Positions 21,841-32,124 of a DNA stretch of 64,000 bases are shown here, piece after piece. This DNA comes from Debaryomyces hansenii CBS767 (taxonomy: Eukaryota; Ascomycota; Pichiomycetes; Serinales; Debaryomycetaceae). A program made the translations under genes and the position numbers. The DNA lies in NCBI RefSeq assembly GCF_000006445.2, contig NC_006049.2, forward strand, positions 1,798,001 to 1,862,000, in the 5' to 3' direction. Each line of letters begins with the position of its first letter. Positions within the stretch are counted from its first letter, which is position 1. The notes under the pieces were generated by a model. The model searched no databases. It saw only the letters and a program-made list of their open reading frames with translations, and was not told the DNA's origin.

Positions 21841-24813
21841 CTAAACATTGAGTGTAAAAACTTCTAATTCATTTATCAATTTGTCCCTAAATGTTCTTAA
21901 TGATTTCACAAATGTAGATTGAACTTCAGTATCACAAAACTCCTTGATTTTGTTGAAACTGTTCAACAAACTTTCATGCCTTCCAATCTTGCGTTTCAAA
22001 CCCTCAATTTCTACAGAAGAATTATTATTTTCACCACTAAACAAATAATCATTATTAGATGTTTCATCTGAATTGTTGAAAATACTAGAATAATGATAAT
22101 CCATCAGTATATCAAATCTATTCTCACCTGAGCTATTGCTACTAACAGGAACCATTGTGTCCTTTATACGTTTAATCCAATATTGCTTGTCATCATCATT
22201 ATCAATAGCGTCGAGTAATATCATAAATATCGATAGGTTAATGAATAGCTTAGTATCTTCATTTCCGCCATTTGTCTTTTGATATGAGGTTATTTCTTCC
22301 ACGATATATCTAATCAACTCGTTGTCCCTATCAATGGAAGAGAATATATTTAAAAATTGATAGTCATAAATGTTCATATTATTGACTAAATTAATCACGT
22401 TCGTTTTAAGTTGTTCATACAAATTGACTCTCTCATTCAACTTTATGCTCAAATCATTCTCCAAATACATTGGATCGACACTATTGGATACCTTTTCAAT
22501 TATATCTTTAATTAAATTAGAATTCTCCCAATTATTTAACTTCTTTAAAGTTGATATTATTGAATTACCACTTATTTTCAAAACTATTTGAAAAAATAGC
22601 TTCGATTCACTCGTTGGCTCATCACTTTCGCCCATATTAGATTTAATTAATTCATGTAAAACTTGAACAGGTAAACAGTCTAAAGTTGGATCATCAGCCC
22701 AAATTCTCCTCAATAACCATTTAATGATATTTAAAGTACAAGGAATCAAAAACATCTGCGACAAGTAATCAATTCCATTATTTAATATCTTAATGTCGAT
22801 CTTATTCGAATTGGTAGCAATAATTGACTGTTGATATATAATAGGAATCATTTTATAAATTTGTTTGACATTGACCGATTTGATTAAGTCATCAGAAAGC
22901 CCATCATTATTATCATCAAACAACGCATTAATCCAATCACTAATTAAATCATTGTAATTTGAAATTATTGTATTGTCTTCTTCTGTATCGGAAGTCGATA
23001 TGTTAGTCAAACTATCACATAATCTGTAGTAGAATTCATTTATGTAATCAACAATATAAGAATTAGTAACTGTAATTTGTGAATAATCAATTTTAAAGGT
23101 TTCGATAATTAGGAGTATAGCAAGAATGATAATTCCGAAGAAGGCATAAGTCTCTTGGAAGTTATCATCATCGTCAACGTTAAAATCTTCATTGTCAATA
23201 TAATTGATCAACTTATATAATATCGAAAAGGGTCCGCAATTCGAATTAAAACAGATTAAATTCAAAGTTGTAAGATTATTGCAAACAGATAATAGCAATC
23301 TATATAGCTTTTCAATATTTTTCTCATCAATTAAATGCTCGATTACCTGATCTACTGTTTCACTTAATTCTAATTGTTTAGTTGCCAGGAACTCTAGTAA
23401 ACCAGGTAGGGAATTTATGTATTCGATTAACCCCGAATCTTCCAAAGTTGTGAACTCTGTATTAATATTCAATAATTTTGTTTCGAACTCATCTCTAATT
23501 GACGTTATTTGACCAACTTGTTCAATACCATTATTCAAGAATTGATCTGTTACTGTATTGTCAGCAGTAAATATTTTATGATATGACATCACGGGGATAA
23601 GCTTATTGTATATACAACTCTTTATAAACGTCTGGCGAAGGTCACAAATAGACAAATTATCAATGCTGAATTGTGTTAACACTTTGTTAACCGGGTCTTC
23701 AAAGGACTCAAATGCATTTATTATTGCATCATCCAAAGTTTCCTGTTTAAAACTTGAATCATTGGAGGTAGGTGCAACATGCAGCGTAGTAAATTTGATG
23801 TCATTTAATAAAGTTGGAAGTCTAGTGATTATAAAATTCTTCCAGTTAAATAAAACGTACTTTGATTCATTCGAGCAAATTGAAGTAACAATGCCTTTGA
23901 AGAAAGCGCATATTAATTCAAAGGCAAGAACATAAGGCTTCTTCAAGTTATTCAGAGAATTAGGTAAGAAGTTTTGCTCGAACTGTTTCAAAAAAACATC
24001 ATTACTAAATTTCCAGTTCTTCATGATAGAATTCAACCAAAGATATCTTTTGATAACATTCAACTGAGTTGCTTTTCTAGATTTTGGATTTATCGAGGAT
24101 ATGTTATTGACTAATTGTATGGTGGTTGTACTTCTAATTGCTGCAATCTTTTTATCGTCTGAATCCTGAACCAGGTCAACTTGCAAGTCATCTGTATTCA
24201 ATATCGATGAAGTATTTGATATGAAATAATTTAACAGGTTTCGTAAGTCACATTCTGTTAAAACGGATACAATTTTGACAGCTAATTGTTTGAAAGAACT
24301 AGTGTTTAAATGAAAAGGTGATCTCCTAATTACTGAGCACCATACCACTATTATATGATTTAACAACGAAACTTGGGTGGCCGAAATGCCTGGAAATAAA
24401 CTTGATATATAACTGGAAGTATATTTGAAAAAGCAATTATTTACAATTTCTTTGAATATATCACTAGAAGGTCTTTCTATATTTGACTTCGATAGTAAAA
24501 TACTGTTTAATTCGATCATGTAGTGTATTTGATTTTCTAAAAGTATTTCAGGCAAAAATTTCCAGAATTTTTCCAATTGACTTTCAGAAGATATCGCCAA
24601 TGCTAAGATATATTCTGTTATCAAACTGCTTTCTCTTTTCGACTTATTCTTTATATCTGGTTGTAATAGATTCGACAAATAATCATTATCTTGAATAGGT
24701 GATTTTTCCTCTAATTGATTGTACAAAGAAACAAAAACTTTACTCGTTGAGTTCCGCTTACAACAGAGCTTCACGAGGTTATGAAGCGATACTGTTGCTG
24801 TCAGTGAAGCCAT
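21841..24813 (-). CDS. NUT1: Probable Mediator tail subunit Med5 (Nut1)
   Basis: Predicted 990 aa, largely helical, rich in Asn, Ile, Leu and Ser, with no catalytic motif or clear membrane segment. The N-terminus (SLHNLVKLCCKRNSTSKVFVS, then LYNQL) resembles the Med5/Nut1 N-terminus as I remember it, and length fits (yeast Nut1 1132 aa). Med5 would sit in the Mediator tail and help connect activators with RNA polymerase II. Helical repeat proteins of this composition are easily confused, so the name is a proposal. ATG at 24813 is the first in frame. Confidence 0.6.
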   Translation of the reverse strand: MASLTATVSLHNLVKLCCKRNSTSKVFVSLYNQLEEKSPIQDNDYLSNLLQPDIKNKSKRESSLITEYILALAISSESQLEKFWKFLPEILLENQIHYMIELNSILLSKSNIERPSSDIFKEIVNNCFFKYTSSYISSLFPGISATQVSLLNHIIVVWCSVIRRSPFHLNTSSFKQLAVKIVSVLTECDLRNLLNYFISNTSSILNTDDLQVDLVQDSDDKKIAAIRSTTTIQLVNNISSINPKSRKATQLNVIKRYLWLNSIMKNWKFSNDVFLKQFEQNFLPNSLNNLKKPYVLAFELICAFFKGIVTSICSNESKYVLFNWKNFIITRLPTLLNDIKFTTLHVAPTSNDSSFKQETLDDAIINAFESFEDPVNKVLTQFSIDNLSICDLRQTFIKSCIYNKLIPVMSYHKIFTADNTVTDQFLNNGIEQVGQITSIRDEFETKLLNINTEFTTLEDSGLIEYINSLPGLLEFLATKQLELSETVDQVIEHLIDEKNIEKLYRLLLSVCNNLTTLNLICFNSNCGPFSILYKLINYIDNEDFNVDDDDNFQETYAFFGIIILAILLIIETFKIDYSQITVTNSYIVDYINEFYYRLCDSLTNISTSDTEEDNTIISNYNDLISDWINALFDDNNDGLSDDLIKSVNVKQIYKMIPIIYQQSIIATNSNKIDIKILNNGIDYLSQMFLIPCTLNIIKWLLRRIWADDPTLDCLPVQVLHELIKSNMGESDEPTSESKLFFQIVLKISGNSIISTLKKLNNWENSNLIKDIIEKVSNSVDPMYLENDLSIKLNERVNLYEQLKTNVINLVNNMNIYDYQFLNIFSSIDRDNELIRYIVEEITSYQKTNGGNEDTKLFINLSIFMILLDAIDNDDDKQYWIKRIKDTMVPVSSNSSGENRFDILMDYHYSSIFNNSDETSNNDYLFSGENNNSSVEIEGLKRKIGRHESLLNSFNKIKEFCDTEVQSTFVKSLRTFRDKLINELEVFTLNV

Positions 24814-25142
24814 TGTTTTTTATCTGTTGATTTGTTAAACTTATCTTGAAATTTTGAAATATTTTGAGAGCGCTTTTTTGGAAAATTTGGGTTCATTTTG
24901 TTATATAATAAATTTATAAATAACGAAGCATAAATACACATATAATCCTATAAACAAAACCTCTATATCCCTTAATTAGTAATTTTAAACGCAACATTCT
25001 ATGAATTTGTACGAATATTTCAATCAAAACAGCAAACACCAGCATGTACATATAAAAGCAAAAAACAAACCAACGACTTATGGACGAAAATATTAGTCCA
25101 ATAAATCTAATACATAAAGAATTAACAATATAAAAAATCTTA
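24814..25142. other. Short intergenic region, NUT1 candidate upstream / 3' flank of next gene
   Basis: AT-rich, about 330 bases. It carries the promoter of the NUT1 candidate and the 3' end of the Q/N-rich gene; both are on the minus strand. No distinct element was recognised. Confidence 0.4.
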
Positions 25143-26168
25143 TCACCACATTGAGCCACCAAAGTTATTTTGAATAGAAATCTTACTTTCAGATTTAGAA
25201 TCTAAATTTGCAAAATTAGAAGGCATCATAGATGAAGACGACGTAGAAGGGTTAGCACCCCAAATTGAAGAATGATTAATAGCGTTTGTATTTGAGCTAT
25301 TAACAGGCCAGTTGCTTGAAATATTTTTACCACCTGATAATAAAGATGGTGACTCCAAAAAGTTGGTTGTAACAGGATTATTGGAGTTAACTGAATTTAC
25401 AGCATTTGCTCCTGAACTTGAAGTGGACAAGAATAAGTTTGGAGGTGAATTGTTACTAGCCTTACTCGATGATGCCGTAGCTTGAGATTGCAACGAAGTT
25501 GGTGAGCTGGACTTGATTTTGCTATTATCAGAAGCCATAGGATCAAAAATAAAACCAGGCATTCGAGGCTGAGAAAGATTTTGAAGTTGAGGCTGAAGAT
25601 GTGATTGAAGTGCATGATTTTGTGGATCAATAGCTGGCAGTTGATTTAGCGGCCCAGCCGTGGGAGATGAGACCGAATTGTTACTACCGTTTGATGTAAT
25701 GAAATTATTCTGAAAATCATAGGGTAATGGAGCACTTTTCTCTGACATCAATGAGGAGGAAGAGGACAATTCCCCTTGGTCTTTATTGAAGCTCATACCC
25801 TGCGCATGGAACACATATGGATTGATATCTTTATATTGCTGTTGTTGAGATTGTTGATGGGATTGTTGTTGAAGCATATAATTTTGCTGTTGTTGTTGAA
25901 CAGCAGCAGCCGCTGCAACCGCAGCTAAAGCATACTTGTTTTGCAGATTCTGATTACTTGAGTGGTTGTGGGGGTTATTATTACCACTGTTATTATTGTA
26001 ACCAGAGCGGTGAACGTTGATATATTGATTAGAATTCAGCAGCATCTTGGAAAGATTTAAAATAGCCTTATCGATGATTTCTAATTGACTATTGAACGGA
26101 ACCAATTCCAATTTCCTTTTAGCATAAGCAGGAGTTGTAGTGGAACTTGTCGTTACTGATGACGACAT
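25143..26168 (-). CDS. Gln/Asn/Ser-rich protein of unknown function
   Basis: Predicted 341 aa starting MSSSVTTSSTTTP. I do not recognise it. A short ordered block near the N-terminus (AYAKRKLELVPFNSQLEIIDK, then AILNLSKMLLN; about residues 15-48) looks helical and could be an interaction motif. The rest is low complexity: Asn/His stretches, an Ala run followed by Gln runs (about 85-120), then Ser/Asn/Pro-rich sequence to the end. Such composition is common in yeast RNA-binding or transcription-associated proteins. A CGCGCCAAA motif about 410 bases upstream recurs upstream of CDC43. The gene has a consistent frame over 1 kb and no disabling change. Confidence 0.7.
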   Translation of the reverse strand: MSSSVTTSSTTTPAYAKRKLELVPFNSQLEIIDKAILNLSKMLLNSNQYINVHRSGYNNNSGNNNPHNHSSNQNLQNKYALAAVAAAAAVQQQQQNYMLQQQSHQQSQQQQYKDINPYVFHAQGMSFNKDQGELSSSSSLMSEKSAPLPYDFQNNFITSNGSNNSVSSPTAGPLNQLPAIDPQNHALQSHLQPQLQNLSQPRMPGFIFDPMASDNSKIKSSSPTSLQSQATASSSKASNNSPPNLFLSTSSSGANAVNSVNSNNPVTTNFLESPSLLSGGKNISSNWPVNSSNTNAINHSSIWGANPSTSSSSMMPSNFANLDSKSESKISIQNNFGGSMW

Positions 26169-26687
26169 GTTATGCAATTATTTTTTATTATGGGACTCTC
26201 GTTCAAATGGAAATCTTTAAAATGGACAAAAAGACAAAAATGCAAATACCCAAAAACCTTTTCTTATAAAAAAGTCTATTCTATACGTTTTACTTATAAC
26301 CACACAATAAATCAAACTGACCAAATTCAAATTGAATCAAACTGAAAAAAGAACTTGAAAATGCTGTAAAAAGATAATGTGAACAAAAATTGTTGTGAAA
26401 AGAAAATAAAGCAAAACAAAAGTAAAAAAGAAAATAAATGAACGGAATTAAACGAATGTAATATCAATAGCTTTGTACCTCAACAAGACTTACTATTTAA
26501 TCTTGCTATAATACTTAATTGGTTCTGTTTTAGTAAAAGAGAGGTGTTAACTAAACATCAAATTAATGTCGATTTTTCAACGCGCCAAATCTTCGGTATT
26601 AAAGAATCTACACGTGAATACATAAAGGTATTATAAGTAAATGAAATAATATTTAACTATAATATTGGGCAGAAATGCTTACTCTAT
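26169..26687. other. Upstream region of the Q/N-rich gene
   Basis: About 520 A-rich bases with no gene. AACGCGCCAAAT at 26579-26590 contains TTTGGCGCG on the minus strand, an E2F/MBF-like sequence. Nothing else was recognised. Confidence 0.45.
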
Positions 26688-27914
26688 TTAGGTAGACGCA
26701 TTAGATTGCCACGAAGGAATATTATCTGATTGGTTTGATTCCGGTTTAGAACTGGATTTAGTATTAGAGTTCAATTGCCAGGAAGGAACACCTACATTGG
26801 CAAGATTATTTTTGACAACATCATCATTGGTACCAGGGTCAGTATGTGATTTATAGTCAGAATTAGGAGGGTTAGAATCGCTTTCACTTTGCATGTTTTT
26901 TTCTTCTTCTTTTTGCTTATGTTTCAATTGCCATTCTGGTATACCAGCTGCAACTACAGTCTTAGGAGATGTCGAAGTTTTAGATGGCTCGCTAGTGGTA
27001 GCGGCTACACCAGAACTTGTAGATGAGTCTTCAGGCATGCGTGTAATACTGGAAGTTTTGGGCTTATTGGCATCATTAGAGCTTCCTGCTTTGGCTTTCT
27101 TTAAAATCTCCGACGCAGATGGGATTGACGATACAGGGGCAATTTTTCTTGATGGTCCAGCAGGATCACTTGAGGCTGATTTTTCAGCCCTTACCTTGAT
27201 CAATTGCTTCAAAGATGTCAATTCTTCATTAATATCTTTCAACTCGTCTCTGATATTTTCTTTTGTCAGCAGCATATTCTTTTCAATGCTGTTTTTCAAA
27301 TTATCAATTTCCAATTTCATTAACCGCAAGTCGTCATCGAACTTCAACTTGTCCTTGTTGTATTTAGAAAGGAAATCATTAACATTTTCGATGACAATAT
27401 CAATTTCTTTTAATTTCGATTCGTTCGATTCCTTGATCTCATTTTGTTCCATAGACATTTGTTCTAATAACTTGTCTATCTTAATAAACTCTTCATCAAT
27501 CTTAGCCTTATCATCATCGATCGATTTCTGCGTAGGCGGAATAATGCTAGGTATCAAATATTTTGAGACAACTTGGTATAACCCATACGTTACCCCAGCT
27601 GTAGCCGTGGCCATGATAAAGTAGTCCTGCCATGTTCTTTCTGGAACTTGAGGTGCTGCCACGTTGTAATAGTCAATAGGTGGCTGCGATGGCAATGGTT
27701 GTTGCTGTTGCTGTTGTTGTGGTTGTGTTAACTGCTGCTGATTAGCTGTTTGACTTGACGAGCTTTGTCCATTAGCTCGTTTTAATGCTTCTTCGATTTC
27801 TTGTTCATTAAGTCCTTTCGATTCCAAAAACTCAATCTTTTTGTTCAAAGGTGAAGAAGATACATTTGCATCCTTTAAAAAGCTGACTGCACTGTTAATT
27901 AGTTCGTCGTTCAT
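26688..27914 (-). CDS. PEX14: Peroxisomal docking protein Pex14
   Basis: Predicted 408 aa. The conserved N-terminal Pex14 domain spans about residues 1-50 (ELINSAVSFLKDANV, then KIEFLESKGLNEQEIEEAL), the site that binds WxxxF motifs of Pex5 and the PTS2 machinery. A Gln/Pro linker follows, then RTWQDYFIMATATAGVTYGL with a hydrophobic segment (about 95-125), then a coiled coil (about 140-235), and a Ser-rich tail with three IPEWQL/VPSWQL/IPSWQS-type repeats. Pex14 is the core of the peroxisomal import pore. The start is the ATG at 27914; the codon before it in frame is GTG. An antisense open frame of 243 codons covers the coiled-coil region and is not a gene. Confidence 0.93.
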   Translation of the reverse strand: MNDELINSAVSFLKDANVSSSPLNKKIEFLESKGLNEQEIEEALKRANGQSSSSQTANQQQLTQPQQQQQQQPLPSQPPIDYYNVAAPQVPERTWQDYFIMATATAGVTYGLYQVVSKYLIPSIIPPTQKSIDDDKAKIDEEFIKIDKLLEQMSMEQNEIKESNESKLKEIDIVIENVNDFLSKYNKDKLKFDDDLRLMKLEIDNLKNSIEKNMLLTKENIRDELKDINEELTSLKQLIKVRAEKSASSDPAGPSRKIAPVSSIPSASEILKKAKAGSSNDANKPKTSSITRMPEDSSTSSGVAATTSEPSKTSTSPKTVVAAGIPEWQLKHKQKEEEKNMQSESDSNPPNSDYKSHTDPGTNDDVVKNNLANVGVPSWQLNSNTKSSSKPESNQSDNIPSWQSNAST

Positions 27915-28105
27915 CACTCTTAATAAGATACAATATACTAAAGTTCTACGTTGATAATCTTTACGCTTATATTAAGTCATTAATATGAGCGGGGGTGCGA
28001 CTCATTAAAAAATAGGTTCCGAGGCTTCATTCGGCTAAGTGTAAGCGCACAAGTTCAAAAGCTAACTGGAATGTTTATAAATAAAGAATCAATATATACA
28101 AGGAA

Positions 28106-29128
28106 TTATACAAGCTTTTTGTCAGATTTGGTTATAATTACCTGGGCAAAGTTAGATTTAATCAATTCTTCATAAATGCACCAACTTATACCGGAAGATA
28201 AACCCTTTCTTCCAAATCTTAACGACAAGCCTCTAAATAGGTTCTTGACACCACCGTCCTCTCTCATTAAATCTTTAGTAGCAGACCACAATGTCATCTT
28301 TTTAGAAGCCACTATAGAAGATAATTGAAGTCTTGTTTTTATGGCATCAAACGGAGCGGTAATGGTAGTAGATACAGAAGCTGCCAATATCGCAGCACTG
28401 GTATTTATAATAGTTGACCTTGTAATCGGACCATTTTCGGTTTCATCAATCGGAGGCACTACCTTCGTCAAGATATCATTTTTAAACAATTCGTAGAATA
28501 AAACATACATACCAGCATACGGACAATCCCTGGCTAAGGTAGCGAATGATCCTTTAAAGAAATTTTTCAACGAGCCTTGGCCTTTTTGGTTACCATCTAG
28601 ATAAATATTTTCAAAACCCTCGTACATAGAATTATAGTTGTATATGTTGGATTCGTATCTTGTCTTAACTATTGTTATCGGCATAGTAATAATACCTACT
28701 ACTGCTCTAACAATAAACCCAGTAGCCAAATTTTCGAATGGCGACAATTTGGGCAATATACTTGTATCTGATACACTATCCGAACTTCTCTTATAGTCTG
28801 ATATTCCATTTCTAGCGGATGATAATATGGTAAAGTAAAGACCTGCTCCAACTGATGTCCTCAAGGTAGAAGGCAATGCACCCCTCCACAAGTCCCTAAT
28901 ATGGGTCAATTTTTTCAATTCTTTAGATATCGTTGTCCTATACTTTATATTAGACCTCTGTTGCTGTTGTAGTCTCGTCTTTAACAAATCAAATGGTTGT
29001 AACGAAATGGCAGATATCAATCCAGCAGATGCTCCCGATATCAAATGTGTCAAAGTTTTTGGTTGTGGCTGTTGCTGAACAACCACTTCTGGTGTGGTAT
29101 CTGATGGTTCGGAAACATCGGAAACCAT
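28106..29128 (-). CDS. HEM25: Mitochondrial glycine carrier Hem25 (SLC25A38 family)
   Basis: Predicted 340 aa mitochondrial carrier with three repeats. The signatures are [10 protein letters not shown] (about residue 46), [11 protein letters not shown] (about 150) and [10 protein letters not shown] (about 255). The first repeat, [19 protein letters not shown] and [20 protein letters not shown], matches Hem25/SLC25A38 from memory. Hem25 brings glycine into mitochondria for the first step of haem synthesis and has also been linked to isopentenyl pyrophosphate import. The ATG at 29128 is first in frame. Confidence 0.87.
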   Translation of the reverse strand: MVSDVSEPSDTTPEVVVQQQPQPKTLTHLISGASAGLISAISLQPFDLLKTRLQQQQRSNIKYRTTISKELKKLTHIRDLWRGALPSTLRTSVGAGLYFTILSSARNGISDYKRSSDSVSDTSILPKLSPFENLATGFIVRAVVGIITMPITIVKTRYESNIYNYNSMYEGFENIYLDGNQKGQGSLKNFFKGSFATLARDCPYAGMYVLFYELFKNDILTKVVPPIDETENGPITRSTIINTSAAILAASVSTTITAPFDAIKTRLQLSSIVASKKMTLWSATKDLMREDGGVKNLFRGLSLRFGRKGLSSGISWCIYEELIKSNFAQVIITKSDKKLV

Positions 29129-29460
29129 TAGGAAATGTTATAGATTGTTTTATTAGGATTGGAACAAATTGGACACTTTGAAAGGATCGAACGTAAATTG
29201 AATTCACTGGGCAGTTCAATGATGTCAATGAGGTCACTTGAAAATTACTCGAGAAATGATGAATACGATTATACCTCTTTATTCAACAAACTTTATACAA
29301 ATGCTTCTAATTGTTTCTATATCTAATTGTAAATATGAGTAGAATATTAAGTGTTGAAGTATGTTCGTTGAATGATATTATGCTACTATTAAGTGGATGT
29401 ATCTATATACAGGACACACATTTTCATGGGAAATATAGTAAATTACTATTACCGCAGATC
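29129..29460. other. Intergenic region between CDC43 3' end and HEM25
   Basis: About 330 bases holding the HEM25 promoter (minus strand) and the end of CDC43. Small plus-strand open frames here have no coding character. No motif was recognised. Confidence 0.4.
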
Positions 29461-30639
29461 TTAGAATTGGATATGAGAGTTAAGGAATTCTCTCAGCTTT
29501 TTCGTGATAACTAATGTTTCGTCCATCTCTTGTAGATTTTCTTCTCCCTCGTAGTTGTACTTTTCGCAGGATTTATATAACGATAAACAAGATAATCCAA
29601 GGAATGAATGAAAAGGGTCAGGGAATGATTCACTATCCTTACCAAAACCACCCAATAGTGGACTCTGAGTTTTACGTAGTAAATACCCAATCGCCTTTTC
29701 CATATTAATTAGTTGTAGCCCATTTGGATCCAATACTTTTAAACTGGCTGAGCACCACCAGGAGTAACAAGTATCACCAAATTTATTTTCCCTCCCATTG
29801 AAACTTCCATTATCTTCCTCCATCCAGTAAGAATAGGATTGACCCTTATACACTGGAGATGAGTAGTCTATCTGTCTATGAACTAGCCATTTCTTGGTCG
29901 TTTCAACCCACTGTATATTCTTGGTGAAGTCATACTCCAATAATCGTAAAGTAGCAATACCGCAAAAGGTCAAACCCGAATGGGACTCTGTGAATTTGTT
30001 CGAACTTAAGCCTCCATTAAAGTTAACCCGCTCTAGGACAAAACTAGCTAAGTCTTGTTCATTGAAGTCATTTATCCTATCACAAACTGGTAATTCATCG
30101 TATTTACATAATTTCCTAATACTGGCCGCAATATAGCAGTGCCTCAAGTCAACTTCACCAAACGGATAACCGTCCTTATCTAGGACAGGTTTAAATGCTC
30201 CTTTATTAGGTCCTTCTGTAACCTGACATTTGCTTACAAAATTCATTATTTTGTGCCTATCTAACTTCGCCGAATAGTCCGATTCCAATGCTAATAAGTT
30301 GATCAATGCAAAGAAGGTAGCCGATAAATTGGGTAAGTCATAATTCCCTTTTTCAACAGCCAATTGAAATGTTTGGCTTGATCTGAACGACTCAAACTGC
30401 CCTGATGGATCTATTATCTGATGTGCATATACATGTGTCGCATATGCTTTCTTTTCATCGTCAGTCAAGTTCAATTTACCTAGTATACCCAATCCGTGTA
30501 AACAAAAATATATCAACGATAATCGATTTGAATCTTCGGATTGTGCCTTTGATGGCAACGATTGCATACACAAGCGAAAATACTTTTCGTGCTTTTCTAT
30601 TAACAAAGGATTTTTGCCTCCATCTTCTATGATATTCAT
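29461..30639 (-). CDS. CDC43: Geranylgeranyltransferase type I beta subunit
   Basis: Predicted 392 aa (yeast Cdc43 376 aa). An alpha-alpha barrel prenyltransferase beta subunit; with Ram2 it attaches geranylgeranyl to CAAL-type proteins such as Cdc42 and Rho1. The zinc ligands are visible as Asp and Cys in FGDTCYSWWCSASL and the His in DPFHSFLGLS. The QxxxGGF-like segments typical of the family are present (GAFKPV.., GGLSSNKF, GGFGKDSES). It overlaps no neighbour and begins MNIIEDGGKN. A CCGCGCCAAAA sequence lies 73 bases upstream. Confidence 0.88.
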   Translation of the reverse strand: MNIIEDGGKNPLLIEKHEKYFRLCMQSLPSKAQSEDSNRLSLIYFCLHGLGILGKLNLTDDEKKAYATHVYAHQIIDPSGQFESFRSSQTFQLAVEKGNYDLPNLSATFFALINLLALESDYSAKLDRHKIMNFVSKCQVTEGPNKGAFKPVLDKDGYPFGEVDLRHCYIAASIRKLCKYDELPVCDRINDFNEQDLASFVLERVNFNGGLSSNKFTESHSGLTFCGIATLRLLEYDFTKNIQWVETTKKWLVHRQIDYSSPVYKGQSYSYWMEEDNGSFNGRENKFGDTCYSWWCSASLKVLDPNGLQLINMEKAIGYLLRKTQSPLLGGFGKDSESFPDPFHSFLGLSCLSLYKSCEKYNYEGEENLQEMDETLVITKKLREFLNSHIQF

Positions 30640-31126
30640 GTTAAGTCTTTGCTACGTTCTGGTAAAAAAAATAGGCCATTATCGAAAAGATTCAAAAAGG
30701 TGGTGCATTAACCGCGCCAAAATTGTATGCCATTTTTGCAATAATTCTTCCTAGAATAAAAGCCTGGATTAGAGGATTTTACGCAAGGCTTTCGCTGTTT
30801 AATTACTTCTTATGGTTTATTTCGGGATTCTGGGATTTCAAAATCTGTCTGATACGTATTTTCTAGGTGAAAAAAAAAAAACTATATTAATATTGGCTGT
30901 GTTTTATGATTCAAAGCCGAATTTACCTACAGCCTCAATAACACAAGAACATGGCTCATGAGGCCTTTATTATGGCTTAAATACTTGTACTAATATGAAT
31001 ATAAAAAGATGGGATTTGGCAACCAGTAGTGTGATAAATGTCTACTTTCTTCAGTATCCCATTCAGTTTAGAATATTGTTATTGGTAGTAGCTGCATTAA
31101 TTCCTTCAATTCAAGTCACGTTTTCA
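30640..31126. other. Divergent promoter region, CDC43 / small secreted protein
   Basis: CCGCGCCAAAA at 30712-30722 shares CGCGCCAAA with the region near 26.58 kb and resembles an E2F/MBF-type site. An upstream ATG at 30995, in frame with the secreted-protein gene, is discussed there. Confidence 0.45.
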
Positions 31127-31378
31127 ATGAAGCTTTTCAATACATTGTGCATATTTCCTGTTATCACGTCAGTAATGGCCTATTCAAGCTCCAACTCATC
31201 TTCAAATGGTACTTCAAACTCCCTGTCGCTGTATTCGTCCCATTCATCCTCTGTTTTATCATCATTTATACAGAAGTCAGGAGAGGCTACTTCTAGTGGT
31301 GATGCGCATTTTATTAACGTCAATCACTTTGGCTTGGTAGGTGGCATGTTAGCAGCCGTGGTCTCGCTGCTTGTATAG
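31127..31378 (+). CDS. Small Ser-rich secreted protein, probable GPI anchor
   Basis: Predicted 83 aa. The N-terminus MKLFNTLCIFPVITSVMA is a good signal peptide. The middle is Ser/Asn-rich with possible N-glycosylation (NSS, NGT). The C-terminus is a small-residue zone (SGD) then a hydrophobic tail (GLVGGMLAAVVSLLV), the pattern of a GPI-attachment signal. An in-frame ATG at 30995 would give 127 aa but puts 44 residues including another hydrophobic stretch before the signal peptide, so 31127 is preferred. I do not recognise a family. It sits 750 bases from a second protein of the same design. Confidence 0.55.
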   Translation: MKLFNTLCIFPVITSVMAYSSSNSSSNGTSNSLSLYSSHSSSVLSSFIQKSGEATSSGDAHFINVNHFGLVGGMLAAVVSLLV

Positions 31379-32124
31379 GAGTTGGATATATCATTCCATT
31401 GACGACTAGTAGTAACAATGTTTCCACTTGAAATGTTTTCGGTAATAACTACGAAGTCGACTATGGCAGATAGTTGCACTGGCATCTGCTTCCGTTTTAA
31501 CATTTGGAACGCTGATAGCAAGCCACTGCGGCTGAGACTCGAGGATTATAATAATAATTACTAGATTAGAAGAATGATGCTGTCATTGTGTCAGCAGGTT
31601 CTTATGGGTGCCAAAAACTCACGTTTAGGGGTTGCGATACTACACACGTCTGAAAGAATGCACCACGCGGATGAAAATAGGTTGCGAAAATCTACAAAAA
31701 CATTAGCAGGAAACGTGCTCTTGGTAGTAACATACTAAACATTTCATTCTGAATTGTTCTGTTATACTGATGGTATTACCTTGCTTTGCGAATACAAACA
31801 CGTTGTTTAAGGCTTGGTCATAAGGTTTAGCGAAAGTCATGATCTGAAGTCTAATTTAGAAATTCGTCTAAGCCATTAGTTAAGCTCTAGTGATAGTGTA
31901 GTGGTTTCTAACAATGAAATAGTTTTGCAAATATGTGGTTCAGGAGGTTAGTTCGGTATATTAGTTTTGAGATGGTATATACCACTGGAAATAGCAACAT
32001 TGGAGAGATGTGAACCAAATATGCATGGGAACCAAATAATATAAATAGGTACTAATTATCGAAGAAAATTAAAGCAAAAAGAAAGACTTGTAGTATTGAA
32101 TTTATAACAAATATTAATATAACA
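31379..32124. other. Promoter region of the second GPI-type protein
   Basis: About 750 bases. A TATA box (TATAAATA, 32040-32047) lies 78 bases before the ATG at 32125, as in strongly regulated genes. No gene was recognised in the rest. Confidence 0.5.

Noticed and set aside
24914..25162. 82-codon minus-strand open frame
   Set aside because: It overlaps the 3' end of the Q/N-rich gene and AT-rich flank. No start context or conserved motif; looks incidental.
26893..27624. 243-codon plus-strand open frame
   Set aside because: Antisense of the PEX14 coiled coil and Ser-rich tail, a region poor in stop codons on the other strand. Composition is Ser/Phe-rich and not protein-like.
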